DNA of 64,000 nt. Source: Nymphaea colorata (taxonomy: Eukaryota; Streptophyta; Magnoliopsida; Nymphaeales; Nymphaeaceae). The notes beneath the pieces were generated by a model. That model worked only from the letters and a program-made list of their open reading frames with translations, had not been told where the DNA came from and did no database searches. The stretch covers positions 1,741,001 through 1,805,000 of the forward strand of contig NC_045142.1 in NCBI RefSeq assembly GCF_008831285.2. The letters run 5' to 3'. The translations under genes were made by a program, and so were the position numbers. Shown one piece after another: positions 23,276-35,785 of this stretch (positions are counted from its first letter, which is position 1; every line of letters begins with the position of its first letter).

Positions 23276-26200
23276 AGTCCTGAACACACTGTTTAAGTAA
23301 TGCTTAAATGCATGCCTATGTGAGAGAGAGAGTATTGACCCATATCACATGATGTATATCGATCGACCATATTATGGGCCAATGAATATGGTAAGAGGGC
23401 TTCTGGTAAAAATAATATTTTCTTAAAATAATATGTTTGAAGAACACCATGCCTCTTGGGACCTCATCACTTTAAAAAACTGCACTTGAATCAAGAGACT
23501 TCGTTTCTCGCCCAACGACTTAAAACCTTAAGGTTAATTAGTCACCCGGGCCTATGTATGTAGTATGCTTAGGCTTGTGCAAAGAGTTGATGTCCATAGA
23601 AATGGAACCAATGACCGGCCTTATACCAAATACTGGTCGAACCAGCTAGCCCAAACCCCTTAAGGCTAGAGAATACCACGTGACTTCAGGAGACACAACA
23701 TAATTCGGATTTACATTTGATTAGTAAATTGGAAATAATATCTATGCTTTTACATCATATCTCCTAAATACGCCGTGTTTTCAAAGAGTAGACCGTGTGT
23801 TCTAAGATTTTGTATTCCAAAAATAAAATATTCTCCCCGTAAAAGACTTTCTTGGGGTATATCAAAAGGAAGAAGTCATCTTCTTTCTCTTTTGATTACC
23901 TTCCTTGCATATGTACATGACCGAATTTATTCGATTTCTAAAAAAAAGATTACTAATCTGTAACTTTTTGATAAATACTATATAAATGATTGTGAATGAC
24001 TCACTTGTACAATCTTTCAAATGGAGCAAGTTAGAAAGATTAAGAATTACAACCATCTAATTTGATTCATTTTCAATAGCCATGAGATGATCATCTTACG
24101 ATTGAACTTTTGGTCTAACAATTCTCCTACTGCATGCATAGTCCTTGAGCGTCTTTGCAACGATAAACCCTTGACCTCCTTTCACTTGAAGCTCTTATGC
24201 AGCCATACCAAGTGAATCAGGACTTCATTTTGAATTTCTTGGACTTCAATTCTTTGTACTGTAAAAAGTAAACTACCGATATAGAAGTTGAAGTGTGCAG
24301 GAGGTGGCAGTGCAAGACACCGAAAGTATGTTGTGCATTTTACAGGAACGAGAAGTTGGGTGGAGGCTTCTGCCTTCAGTCGAGTCGTGAGTCTCCCCTG
24401 GTTACCTAAAAGTAAATTATGATTAACTCTCTTGTCGACTAAACTAGACGGGCCAAAAAATAGGTATACATCACTCTTTCCGTGTAGGTGCTAATTCTAG
24501 TGCAAGGCTATGTTACCTCCATATCTTGCCTAATTTTATGACATATGCTAGCTAAAAGAAAAAAAACCAGTTAGAAACATGCTTTTTTTTTTTTAACCAT
24601 AGAAATTACATCCTTAATTTTCCTAGCACAGACTAAGTTCTTAAACTTTGTCCACTTATCCTGAGTTAAAAACTATAAAATGATCAAAACATACTTTGTT
24701 CCACATTTTAGAAGGTCAAGAACTTGCTTTTGATAAAATTACCTAAATATTTTCCAAGTTTTGCAACCTAGTTGTTACTGGGACTTTCAAGTTGAAGGGG
24801 GTCAAGAGTTGAGTACCTTTCCCCGCCCCCCACGAAAATTCCTAACAAACAAAACAAATGGAATCAAAACTTTTAGAAAATTTTCAACCACCAAAGTGAA
24901 GGCCCAGACATGACACCCCACTTTAGCTTTTGGAAAATGGTGTTTTTTTAAGAAAAAGTTGGTGCAGTATGCACTAGCAGGCAAAAGTTAGGGTTTATGC
25001 CAGGAAACTTCTCTTTTTCCTTTCCCTTTTTTTCATAAAAACGACCCTGAAAATCAAGTCAAACTGCGTACCATTGAGTATTGAACCCTTGACCTTTTTC
25101 AACTCGATGTTGTTGAAAAGATTCATCTGGCAAGATTAATTTACTGAAACTCTTGTTAGTCTAAACATGGTGGATTCTCTGGAATGTTAGAATCTTGTCC
25201 ATGGAAAAGAGAGTGGGAACACAAGAGGGAAGAAGGTTGGTGTCGTAGCTAGGAATGTAAAGGATTGCAGTCGAATCTAAATCTGATGGCCGTTCAAACT
25301 TAATTTGAATCTGACTTGATTAAATTCAAAATTATAGGTAACCAGATCACAACGTGATCCAAATCCCGAATCCAACTAACTGGTTTAAGAAGCCATGTAT
25401 CTGATTTGAAACTAGCTGTCCATGCTCATAATTTTTCGAATATGTCAAGTATGCAGCAGAACATGAATCAATTTGGGGGCATTTGATTACTCCAGATTTG
25501 AAACCTACAGATCTGATGTGAGTTTGACATGTCGAAAGACCCATAGTCAGATCAATGGTTCATCAAAGTTAGAATCTTTGGTCAGACCTAAGATCCACAC
25601 TTAAATCCTTATTTTACTTCACTGCATTGATAAAATCTCAGGCTTAAGATCATTGGGAAGAGGGTCCAATCTTAGATCTACAGTTCTGTAATCTTGAGCA
25701 TCTTAAATCCCAGGCTATTATTCTTCCCTCTAGTTCATTAACTAGCCATCTTCGAGTTAGATCTTAACCCTCATTCAACCACGAACTGCAGAATTTTGAA
25801 AGGAAAAATATATTGTTCAGGAATTCTATCATATGGTTGCTCTTCATTTGTAAAATTACCTCAACTGGACATGATGTCATGGTCTGTTCACCAAAAAAGA
25901 GGGAAACTTCTTGTGATAAATTATCTCCATTTTTAAGTTGAACGTAGTCTCTACCCAGGCAGCAAATATTAACACAGTGTTTCACGAATCTGTCCTAAAT
26001 ATTCGGGTAGGTTTATAGAACAGTAGAATATTCTAGTGTTTCATAAATTTGCCTCAATATTTGAGACAGATTCATGGAATGCTTTTAGCGTTCTTGTTGC
26101 GAGATATTAAGTAGTACGTTTCAAAAAAAAAAAGCATTATTCATGTTACCAAATGGCCCCCTAGGATGCTTTTATCTACCAACCACCAAGGATCTTACCT

Positions 26201-26390
26201 ACATGGATTTGAGGTCCATTGGACATCTAATCCACAGTTTTCAACCATTAATTAGCATGGATAGATAATCCACGCTGCTGTTTGCTGCTAAAAACCCACT
26301 GTTCGTTTGATTTCATGCAGCATTGATTTGAGATCTTAGGGGAAACAAACAGATTCTTAGACCTAATGTCCAATTTTAAAGATACCCTAA

Positions 26391-26681
26391 GGGGATGTTT
26401 GATAAGTCGGAATTATGGAACTCTAAAATAAAAAAATTTCCTTTTTGATGAAACGGGAATTGTGTTATCGAACAAAGAATTTTTGATTCCGAAACTAGAG
26501 GCTCATTCTTGAATCAAAATTCTGGAATTGTGATTCTATCATAAGAGATAGAATTATTCATGAATTCTAGAATTTTTAATCCCTGTTGTATCGAACAGAA
26601 AAACTATCAAACGCAACGGAAAACTAGAGCTGGACTTTTTAGTTTCAATTCCAGTTTGAGGTGGAACCATCAAACGCCCCC
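26391..26681. mobile_element. Tourist-like (PIF/Harbinger) MITE
   Basis: The inverted ends GGGGATGTTTGAT and GGGGGCGTTTGAT (right end reversed) are flanked on both sides by TAA (26388..26390 and 26682..26684), the target preferred by PIF/Harbinger elements. Inside are internal GAATT/AATTC palindromes and no open frame. Length 291 bases, typical of Tourist MITEs. Confidence 0.75.
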
Positions 26682-27299
26682 TAAGGAGTTTGAACCGATC
26701 TCTTGTTTGACCCTTGCAAGTCAGGTTAGTCTTAGACTCCCCATAGAAACATTAGACCGTGCCCCATACTCGGTGTTGCCAAAATCTGACTGAATCAGCT
26801 TATTTAAATCCACCCACTCTGAACTCCTTTAAAAATAAAAAAAAAAATCGGACGGGCTACTATTCCACATGACATAGAATACTGCCTTGATTTTTGTTGC
26901 TATTTTATAGTATTTTTATTTCTAATTTTTTTGCTTCTTAATTACTTAGACAATCTAAAACGTGATTCGATGGATTCACAAGTGATTCTCATTTCAATTG
27001 GAGTCAATTGGTCAACCGAATCGTTCAGCTGAAACTGAGTCAGATCGAGATCGATATAAGTAGGTCCAATTATCTTGGGGACCCTACTCGGGTTCAAGCT
27101 GGCCACCCGCTGTGTTTGAGACAGCTATCTACGTATCCCATTCAATCACGCCTTCTTCCATTTTTGACTTAACAAGACGAGAAATGAGAGAGGATTTTCC
27201 TCCGTCATCCTGTCTCTTATGCGTTACTTTGAAGTTAAAGGAATATTTATGCTAAGAGATGCACGTCGAGTTAGGAAAGTAAATAGATCGGATGTACCC

Positions 27300-27593
27300 T
27301 TAACTATACCTTGGGTATTCACACATTCAGATTTAAATACGAAAAAAGAAAAGTCATATCTGAAATCTGAATTTACAATCTGAATTTTCAATCCAATCTA
27401 GCCAATTTTCTAAATATGATATTTATTTAAAACGAATCCGGATATTTTTATATCTGAATTTGAATCTCGGGTGTCATTTTTTAAATTCAAATTTAATATG
27501 ATTTCTTAATTGAATATATTTTTTTATTTGATTTTTTCAAAAAAGGTTCAATTAAATATCTGATCCAAATCAAATATATTAACATCTCTACCT
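27300..27593 (-). mobile_element. Copy of the GATGTTAATATATTTG dispersed family
   Basis: On the minus strand it begins TAGAGATGTTAATATATTTG, followed by GGATCAGATATTTAATTGAA and later the family phrase AATTTGAATTTAAAAAATGA. Related copies are at about 30440-30620, 55300-55700 and 62983-63329. Ends are only approximate. The terminal motif is hAT-like and no coding region is present. Confidence 0.5.
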
Positions 27594-27930
27594 AGAACTT
27601 GGCATCACTCTAAGTTCCTAGCAGCAGAGAAACAGAAATAATGTGGCAGTGTTGTGTTCTCATTGTGGTGAAGGTAATTCCCTTTGTTGTTTTTCTCTCT
27701 AGCACTCACCGTGATCGTCAATGGAGATCTCCCAGTGCTTCTAGATGCAGATTAATTATTGGTCCTCTTTTGTTTCCTTTTAGATGCATGCAGAATTATT
27801 TTAGGGTCCCACTTTCTTTGAAAAATTTAGCTTTCTAGAGGAACCATCCAACTCGTTTTCACACCCCAATCGAGCAATCAGCGAATCGCTTCCCTTCCAT
27901 CTCCTGAGCTCCTCTTCTTGTCCCATATCT

Positions 27931-27937
27931 TATATAA
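27931..27937 (+). promoter_or_regulatory. TATA box of the protease-inhibitor gene
   Basis: TATATAA lies 41 bases before the ATG at 27978, implying a leader of roughly 15 bases. Confidence 0.7.
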
Positions 27938-27977
27938 TCATCTGAATTAGACACGCTTATAGTCCAGAAAGGCAGTC

Positions 27978-28419
27978 ATGAAGCAGATCTCTCTCCTCCT
28001 CGTCTTCTTCCTCTGCTTCCACACTCTAATGGCACAACAGGATGACACCAGGAACCATTACCTGCAACTTCACACTCAAACTAGATTGTGTAAGTCCTTT
28101 GTTTCCTCGTTCTCTTGCGGCTTTGGTCCTTCTGTTCATGTACTGATTTCTTTTCTTGTTCCGTGTGGCAGCAACCATGTTGGGAGGAATCTACGAGCGG
28201 TACTTCCTTGAAGCCAATACTGCCCCCTTGAGATCTTGGCCTGAACTGGTTGGATTTCCGGCCGCAGAGGCCGGGCACAAGATCAAGAGTGATATGCCAA
28301 TGGTCAGATTGCAGATCGTGCCTCAGAATCATCTTCTCACGAGAGATTTCGACCGCGACCGCGTCCGGATTTATGTTGATGCTTCAGGAATTGTAACCAA
28401 ACCTCCAAGAATCGGTTGA
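27978..28419 (+). CDS. Secreted potato-inhibitor-I family serine protease inhibitor
   Basis: Two exons, 27978..28089 and 28172..28419 (GT-AG, phase 1), give 119 residues. The N-terminus MKQISLLLVFFLCFHTLMA is a signal peptide. After a polar linker of about 40 residues, the inhibitor core starts at SWPELVGFPAAEAGHKIKSD and ends DRVRIYVDASGIVTKPPRIG, the signature of MEROPS family I13 (eglin c, CI-2, potato inhibitor I). Aligned to the CI-2 loop (TIVTMEYRIDR), the reactive loop is HLLTRDFDRDR, so the P1 residue is Arg and P1' Asp. Arg at P1 suggests trypsin-like targets instead of the usual subtilisin/chymotrypsin type; that is inference. No cysteine occurs in the mature protein. Such inhibitors usually act against insect or pathogen proteases in the apoplast or vacuole. 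It stands alone, with no tandem copies in the window. Confidence 0.9.
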
Positions 28420-29365
28420 TTCGCATGCTGTGTTCATAGTCTTTTGCAGTTTCTTTACCGGGACAGCAAATCGATTGTATGTCATACTAGTGATAAACTG
28501 AATGCTGTCTACTGTCTATAGCGTTGTAGAGTGAAGCAGATAAACAGATATGACACCCTTGTTCAGGAAAGAATAATCTTGAAGATCTCAATTGAGAGTT
28601 TGACAGGTGAGAGTAATGGATGTGTTTCATTATTGAGAAGAAAGGGAACCAGGGTTTTTGGGCAATCGTCAAATTTCTTTCAAACGTGAGAAAGATTTTT
28701 TGTGACTATGCTTGAGACAACCAAACCGGCTGCTGCTTTCGATAGCTGATTCCCATTCTTAGGTCGAATTAAAACTTTCACCAAATTCCATGCATATAAA
28801 AGGGCAGGCTTAGTGTTACAGGTGAAAACTTTTGATCCCACAGGCAAAAAATTTTCAGTTAAATTTATCCATCCTATGAAAGAACATGTACTTGTTCTCT
28901 ACATTTTCAGTTGGAGCTAGGAGGCAACGTTATAAAAGACATCGCACCGCGTATTAGTCTGGTCGACCTACACTTAACACACATTGTAAACGTCACATAA
29001 TGTATTTTAAAATTAATTTTTTGTTTAAAAAAAATTATAAATTTAGAAAAATTCAAGAAAATAAGAAAAGTAGAGAAAATGCATAAAAAATGTATTCTAT
29101 ATAAAAAAAAAAGCCATCACATACAAAAAAACATTCATGATTTATCATTCATGAGTCATAAGATATCAACGATATCATTAGAAATGAAAAAACAAAGATT
29201 GGATAACATGATAAGAATGTATAAAGTTCAAACAATTTAAAGTGTTCTACATCTCATTGATGGTTGCTTGCACGAATAGGTGTTTTTCGGCCCCAAAACT
29301 AGTAAAACATTCTCTTTCATAGCATTACCGACGTTTAGAGAGAGAGAGAGAGAGAGACTTGTACG

Positions 29366-29545
29366 ATACGGTCCTGTATCATGCGATAAACACTGTTGTG
29401 AGATTTAAGACTATTTCTCTTCAAAGTTGAAACATTCGACCCACTGCACAGATGCGGTCCCGTATCATGCGATATGGATAACACTGTTGTGAGGTTTAAG
29501 ACTATTTCTCTTCAAAGTTGAAACATTCTACCCACTGCACAGCCA
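29366..29545. repeat. Tandem duplication of about 90 bp
   Basis: The block CACTGTTGTGAGRTTTAAGA through CCCACTGCACAG occurs at 29391 and again at 29482, each preceded by a GCGGTCC/CGTATCATGCGATA-type palindromic leader. Copies differ by a five-base insertion and a few substitutions. The (GA)n run at 29336 adjoins it. Confidence 0.85.
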
Positions 29546-30429
29546 TAAGTGTGCCACCCATTAATTAATTAAAGAATCTCCTTAGATCCTTTCAAAAGGT
29601 CAAAGTTAGAGTATCCACAGGATCAAACCCAATGAGTTGTGGAGAAGCTTATAATCAGGTTCCCAGAACAAAAAAGCACCGTAAAATACAAGGACAAGAG
29701 ACCTAAGCATCCTGCAATTAATGAACTTCTAGAAGGGTTGGTTCGATGAGAAAAAAGAAAGCAAATTCGACCACAGAAACAGAGTGCTGTCCTCCTTATG
29801 TGAACAGGAAACATCTCTGGCTTAGAAACTAAGAAATATGCAGAGCTTCCAGAAGAGAAGAAAAAAAAAAGAGCGGGAGAATGATCTCTAACTTTGGTTG
29901 AAGATTTTGGAAACTGCTGCCCTTTGCATAATCCACAATATTTGACATTCGAGCTCCATGTTTTACAGTTTTTCTACGAGTCTGTGAAGATCATCATGGA
30001 ACATTGTGGAAAGTGAAATAAAAACAGATATAAAGGGATCGGCATATTATATATTCCATTGTGTCTCTAAAGCCGAAATCATTTCATTATATATTTGAAA
30101 GGTCTAAGATTTTTTGACTTAAAGAGTCTTTCAGCTAGAAATTTCTAACTCGGCCACTGGTTTTACAAATATTTTCAAGGAGATTTTATGTCTGAATTTC
30201 TTTCAAACTGATTTTGAACAACAAAAAATAAAATAAAGTAATCGCCAAAGCTGCTTTACGTAAAAGGTAAACAGAACCTGGAAAACCAGGTTTACTTGCT
30301 GGACTGGTTTGCAGGAGCACTCACTATATCTTTGAGGGGCATTTGATATGTAAATATGCAAAAAATTAGGGTTAACAGATCGGTAAATAAAGAATTTATG
30401 TTAATCAGTGTGGCAGACCCTAACTTGCC

Positions 30430-30620
30430 AATTAAGGATGTTAATAAATCAATTTGGATTTAATATTTGATTGAACTGGTTTCAAAAATTGGATGTAGAA
30501 AATAATTTAACATCTGTAAAGAAATCAGATTGGATTCAAATTTAAGAAATGTTATCCTATCAAAGTCAGATTCAAATATAAATTAGTTCAGATTCAGATT
30601 TGTAACAGATTTAGTTTTTT
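30430..30620 (+). mobile_element. Copy of the GATGTTAATATATTTG dispersed family (degenerate)
   Basis: It starts near GGATGTTAATAAATCAATTT and contains TTGATTGAACTGGTTTCAAA and the family phrase TTCAAATTTAAGAAATG. It aligns in order with the copies at 27.3-27.6 (inverted), 55.3 and 63.0 kb. Confidence 0.45.
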
Positions 30621-31734
30621 CTTTTTTTGAATGTTTACCTAGGGGAAACCATCTTTGGTTTAAAACGCCCAAGATTATACACTTATGTCTTTCAAGATTC
30701 TGACTTGCTTTGGGGCCTAGGTGGACATGCCCTACATCCTTCAACTTGGATGTCACGCTTGCTCTTGTTTGCATCCTATAGGAATAACACAGTGAAGCTT
30801 GGCAGCGACTGTGAGATTCAAATCTTGAACCCCTTGAGTATGAGCCGCCTTTGCACCATGCCCCTTGAGGTAGAATCAAACTCAGTTTGAAATAATAGTC
30901 ATATATTCAATTTCCATACATTTTGAAAATCGGTTTGCATGTGGTTTAAAAGTAAGTTCAGATATTGCTGCAGGGTTAAAGGTCAGATTCGAATTGGGTT
31001 CAGATTTGGATTCAGCTATGGTATAATAGACTTTTTCTTTGTTTGAATTGAAATATGTGAATATATAAAAAAGTGGATATGGTTATGAGTATGTCTGATT
31101 TGAATCTAATCCAATAACATCCTATTGCCAATACAAACTTGGGGATTTCAAAAGAAACAGAAAGACAGAAATGAACCGACCTCTCTTAGACGGGCATAAC
31201 TGGGCCCGTTAAGTTGCCTTTTTTTTAAAAAAAGAAAAAAATAAAAGATCCATAAAAGAGAGAGAGAGAGAGAGAGAGAGAGTTTAGTACAAAGGAAGGC
31301 ACCCCGTAACAAGGATGCCATGATTCTCCAAAGACCTTCAGGGCAAGAAGACGGAAGGAACGACAAAAGCAGGACCGACCACATTGAAAAGCAGTCATGA
31401 AAATCATTTCACTGATAATACTTCCACTGAATGACATTAGGTTGCTTCCAAGTAATCTCAACCTCCTTACAACGAATTCCAACACTTTATATCTGCCTGC
31501 AGGTTCATGAGAGTTCACACTTGATTATTCTTCCTCATCATTTTATGCTTTTTTTTTTTCTAAAAAATAAGAAAGCTAGTGCTGTACATATCCTTTACTA
31601 TTACATTAACAGTATGAATTATTAACTCCCTTAACTTAAAAGTATTAAGACGATCCCACACGCAGTTTACTACAGTACTATAGTCTGCACTTAGAGAACG
31701 GATCTGTGCCATGTACTTAAGATGATCATGCACT

Positions 31735-31930
31735 CGCATGGGCTCAATTACAACGTGCTATGCGAGACGCGAAAATCACCCCCTGTCCTTCACCCTCAAG
31801 GTCCAGAGCTGTAATTTGAAGCGCATGCTATCGTTTGTAGTGAAGAAGAGTAGCACCCATGGGAATGGAACTGAGGACATGTCGCCGGTACATCCCTCAA
31901 GTTTACCAGTTATGCTACACCTCCATGCTT
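31735..31930 (-). mobile_element. Candidate tRNA-derived SINE fragment
   Basis: On the minus strand the sequence has TAGCATAACTGGTAAAC (box A-like) and CAGTTCCATTCCC (box B-like), resembling the fragments at 21.5 and 56.2 kb. Divergence is high and borders are uncertain. Confidence 0.3.
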
Positions 31931-32597
31931 AGTTATTAGACATGCTTGTTTTCACTATGGTTAACATCTAGCTCTAGTCTATGTTATTTAAAAAGTATCG
32001 ACAAATCTAACTTCGCAAACTAATAGTTGAAAGGCAGAAGTAAGTATGTTAATGTTAATAAACCAAGAATGGATTTGTGAATTGCCAAAAAGATGAAAGC
32101 TAACTTAGAAAACGCCCTTCCACCCGCGTGGTTGCTTTTCCACCAGCTAGTCAAGCTCCTGGTTTGCTAAAGCGGCTTTCTTCCCTTTTGTCTTCTTTCA
32201 TGCAGCCTTATCCTATATACACCTTTAAGTAGCAATAACCAAGTGAAGTTGACACGCTACCGTCAAGTTGGACACTTTGTTTATTCTTCTTCTCAATAAT
32301 TGGCCTCTCACTAGTTTTTCCCCTTGTAACAACCATGGTGTTACGATAATTAGGGGTCCAAACGGTTCAGGCTCAGGTCAGGTCCACCGTTTGCTAAATT
32401 CGAGTTGGTTGGATCTTTCCTAATTAGACGTGGAATCCATACTCGTACTCAGACTCGATTTCAGATCCGATGGAAGGAAGGTCTAAACTTTATATAATCT
32501 AGTCTGACCATTTTCAAGCATCAGATTTGAGTTCGGATTCAATTGCCTAAACCGTAGATGGAGCTTTGAAGTCTCAACCATGGCATTCTATTCCACC

Positions 32598-32916
32598 AAG
32601 GGGTCGGAACTTACCCAATAAGGAGTTTCACTGCCTTAAGACCGTTATAGTTTTAAGACCGTTGTAGTTATGACCACCATTCACGTAGGCTTTGGTCTCC
32701 TCTGTCATCAAGACACCAACTTCCTTGACCATTCGGTACAAGTGTCAACCCCTTACTTATACATGGTCTTACAAATCTTATGGAAACCTAGGTTTTTGGT
32801 AAACAGTTACCCGACTTGGTCATTGCAGCCCCCTTTGTGAGGAGGCACCCATTCTCCCGAAGTTACCGAGCTATTTTGCCGAGGAGTTCCTTAGAAAAAG
32901 TTGTCTCACGCCCCTC
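32598..32916 (-). pseudogene. rrn23: Decayed nuclear copy of plastid 23S rRNA (NUPT)
   Basis: Read on the minus strand this follows domain IV-V sequence of chloroplast 23S rRNA in order: GAGGGGCGTGAGACAA, AAGGAACTCCTCGGCAAAAT, GGTAACTTCGGGAGAATGGG, TGCCTCCTCACAAAGGGGG, ACTGTTTACCAAAAACC, GTAAGACCATGTAT, GGTCAAGGAAGTTGGTG, TTGATGACAGAGGAGACC and GGGTAAGTTCCGACCCC. Many differences from the plastid sequence I recall are C-to-T or G-to-A, as expected for methylated nuclear DNA, and a short TTAAGACCGTTRTAG duplication is present. It is a fragment and cannot make functional rRNA. Sequence beyond 32920 no longer matches. Confidence 0.85.
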
Positions 32917-33939
32917 AAAGCCAATTCTGTTGGCTGAGCGTCTGGTGCTCTTTCAGTTGATTTCTACGCCTCATGGAAGGATGCAACTCGCCTTTACAGG
33001 TAAGGTCATATTGTCCATACAAAACAAAATCTCTCTAATAATGGAGAAGAAGAATCTTAGAAGACCCTTTCTAATGTGCGTTGACTGGCATAATGGAAGG
33101 ATTCCAGGGAAATGCACTTGGCCTTAAGGACTCTTTCCCCGAAGGCACACAAAAATATTATCAATCAATAGCATCAAGCCATGCTTCTAAATTCCAACAA
33201 GACAAACAAAGTTCAAGAAATCATTTACTTTTTTGGCCCCAAAAACATGTATTAGATTCGGCAGAAGAGTCCTTTTGATTTCAAGGCGCATGGGGCATAC
33301 GTAACCTCATGCCCATATGGGCGAGCCGCGAACGTGCCAAATTTTTTCGTTGAATGGGACATGAATCGAAACTTGACCTTCAACTACGAAAGACGAGTGT
33401 CACCGCCAAGGACTTGATTAGGATATACACGAAAAGTAATGGAATTTCCTCGCCGTGAGGATAGAACCCAGTATCAAAGCACACGGAGTCTGAGATAGAA
33501 TAGCTTGGTGAAACAACCGCTTTCTCTGTGACATCTAATTACATGGTCTTCATAAAATTGAGGGCGATATGACGAGTGTTCTTACACGATGAGCACGCAC
33601 CCCATCTGCTCGGTAACGGCCCAAAAAATTCACAGTTACGGAAAAGGGCTTTTCCTTGTTTTCCAATATCTGGACTGCTATCAATATCTGGATGACTATC
33701 TGCACAACTCTCTCTCTCTCTTCTCACTCTCTGAAGAGTTTCTCAATAACGCGAATAATTTACAGCAAACAAAAATGCAGAAATGTATATACATAGGAAA
33801 AGGAAAAGGAGGTCCAAGTCTCCGACTAGTGGTGTACACGGGACCAGTTATAAGCCATCCTACAGTCGCCTTCGCCTGGCATGTTATCTCTTCAACCAAG
33901 GAAGGAAGAGCGAGCCAGCCCATCACGCGCTTTCAGACT

Positions 33940-35753
33940 TCAGAAATCAAATTCACCGTTTGCCTACAGATAAATTTGTGCGAGATGAAACCTCTGGGCA
34001 CAATGACTAATGCTCGGACGGTGAAGATCAAAACAGAAGTGATCTTTGCTCAATTACAATACAGAAACCAATTGTTTCATCGGAATTACGGAAACAATTT
34101 TGCTGCTTGCTTTCTTAATAAAGCATCATACTTATATGTGGTGCAGAAGGAAGAGACATAGAGATGCTTTTATTAAGCAAAAAGAAAATTTTCAAGGGGG
34201 GCAAAACTCAAACTAACCTTGTTGAAAAGGATGTCTTTGTCATTGATGCGCATTATCCCGCACTTGAGTGTGCATTTCCATCGATTCTTTGTTCGTGTCA
34301 CCTACACACAAGACAAGTCATTTAATCGCAAAAACCAAGACAAGAGGGACGCCACATTTGCAGCACTTAGCCAAGAAACCGGGCCATTTGGTTCAACAGT
34401 AGGATGCATGAATTCCAGATTCAAGTAACCCTCTCTTAAATTTGTAATTCACCATATATACCTTTTCAAACTGGGATAGAACTAAATGATGTGTGTCAGC
34501 ATTGTCGGCACCCTGGTCAAATTCATCAATGTCATCATCATCATCCTCATTCAATGGCGGTTCATCATCATCATCATCACCAACACCAATTGCACTTTGG
34601 CCAGGTTGAGGCGTGCCATGGGTGGCATGCAAATCTGCACAAGTAGAAACGACTTGTAAATGCACCTCATCATGGTTACAAAATGAATTGGCAAAAAGCA
34701 GGAACCAACCATCTATTTAAGTATATAAAAATTGAAGCACACACTTACCATGGTCCAAAGGTGCATTATAATCTTCATTGGCAAAGCCCTTCACCAGAAG
34801 GCAGACAATATCATTTAACAAAGAGCAAGCAAGAACTACCAAAAAAGAAAGTCAATAAGGTTGTAGGCTAGTGCTTACATCTTCATAATCATCATGGATC
34901 CCATCTTGCTGTGGAATAACGAGTGTGGTTCTCCTATCTTCCATTACTTGTGTCCCTGCTTCCGAATTTCCTTTGTCCATGCCAGCCAGTGTAATTGCAC
35001 CTTGACTCGCCTAAAAACCCAAATACTTAAGAATTGACTTGTTTCACATATGTGTGTGTGTGTGTGTGTGTGGTAGCACCAATTGAAGAATTAGGCAGAA
35101 AGATAAATGATAGCTTCCTAACAGATGAAAAATACACTATGCAACCATGTCAAAACAAATATACAACCTTCAGAACTACGACACCCGGTGCAACAATAGA
35201 ACAGTTGCTCTTTTTTTCTCTTTTTTTTGTTTGGCCGAATCATTGACATGTTAGTTATAACTTTTTCTGTTTGTGGACTATATATAATTATATATATATA
35301 TACACACACACAATTACAAATATCTGTGATATTTTTGAAATATCACGATATTAATGAAAAAATGAAAAAAAAGGAAAAATACAATATTTGGAAATAATGT
35401 TAAAAATCAATTTATCTAAAATCACGTGATTTTTTTCACAATTTTTTCATTTATTTTTTATTTCGTTTTCTGTTTTCATTTTTTTCAACTTTGTGACATT
35501 GTTTTATTTCCCCTCTTGTTTTAGGTATTCAATGTGACTTCCTATAGATGCAAAACAATGTTTATTACTTTATCATTTGACTAGATATTTTTTTATGTCT
35601 TCTTATTAGTTATTAGTTTCTCATTTATTGTACTTTTATCTAAAATTTTGATTTTTTTTCTAAATTTTTAGATTTTCCTCAAAAAAAAAACTTTGCCAAA
35701 AAATACTCAAGAAAAACTTCGTCGATAAAAACCCAAGAACGGTATTTGCAGCT

Positions 35754-35785
<32 letters not shown>

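Larger units (their letters stand above)
21832..27930. other. Six-kilobase gap left of the protease-inhibitor gene
   Basis: No coding region recognised. Contents: RCA promoter flank; a repeat arm at 22548-22680; a CT/GA run at 22700-22722; a GC-rich hAT-like MITE (22998..23275); AT-rich unique-looking sequence (23300-25250); imperfect AATCTGA/TCAGATT-rich repeats (25260-25560 and 27290-27590); short inverted TTTCATGAAT-type repeats (25975-26110); a Tourist-like MITE (26391..26681). Confidence 0.5.
28420..33939. other. Gap between protease inhibitor and TFIIA-L
   Basis: No gene recognised. It holds a (GA)n run (29336..29357), a tandem duplication (29366..29545), dispersed AATCTGA-rich repeats (30430-30620, 30950-31110), a (GA)n run (31257..31282), a SINE-like fragment (31735..31930), and the plastid 23S rRNA remnant (32598..32916). 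32920-33500 has GC content above its surroundings but no recognisable coding. Confidence 0.5.

Noticed and set aside
23990-24370. LTR-retrotransposon remnant
   Set aside because: Some phrases looked retrotransposon-like, but no terminal repeats, primer-binding site or coding domain could be supported.
32816-33127. Protein-coding gene at the plastid rRNA remnant
   Set aside because: The open frame is over degraded 23S rRNA sequence and neighbouring non-coding DNA.
33420-33530. Fourth SINE-like copy
   Set aside because: Only a box B-like motif is visible and spacing to any box A is wrong.
34393-34665. A separate 90-codon acidic protein
   Set aside because: It is exon 9 of TFIIA-L plus adjoining intron read through.
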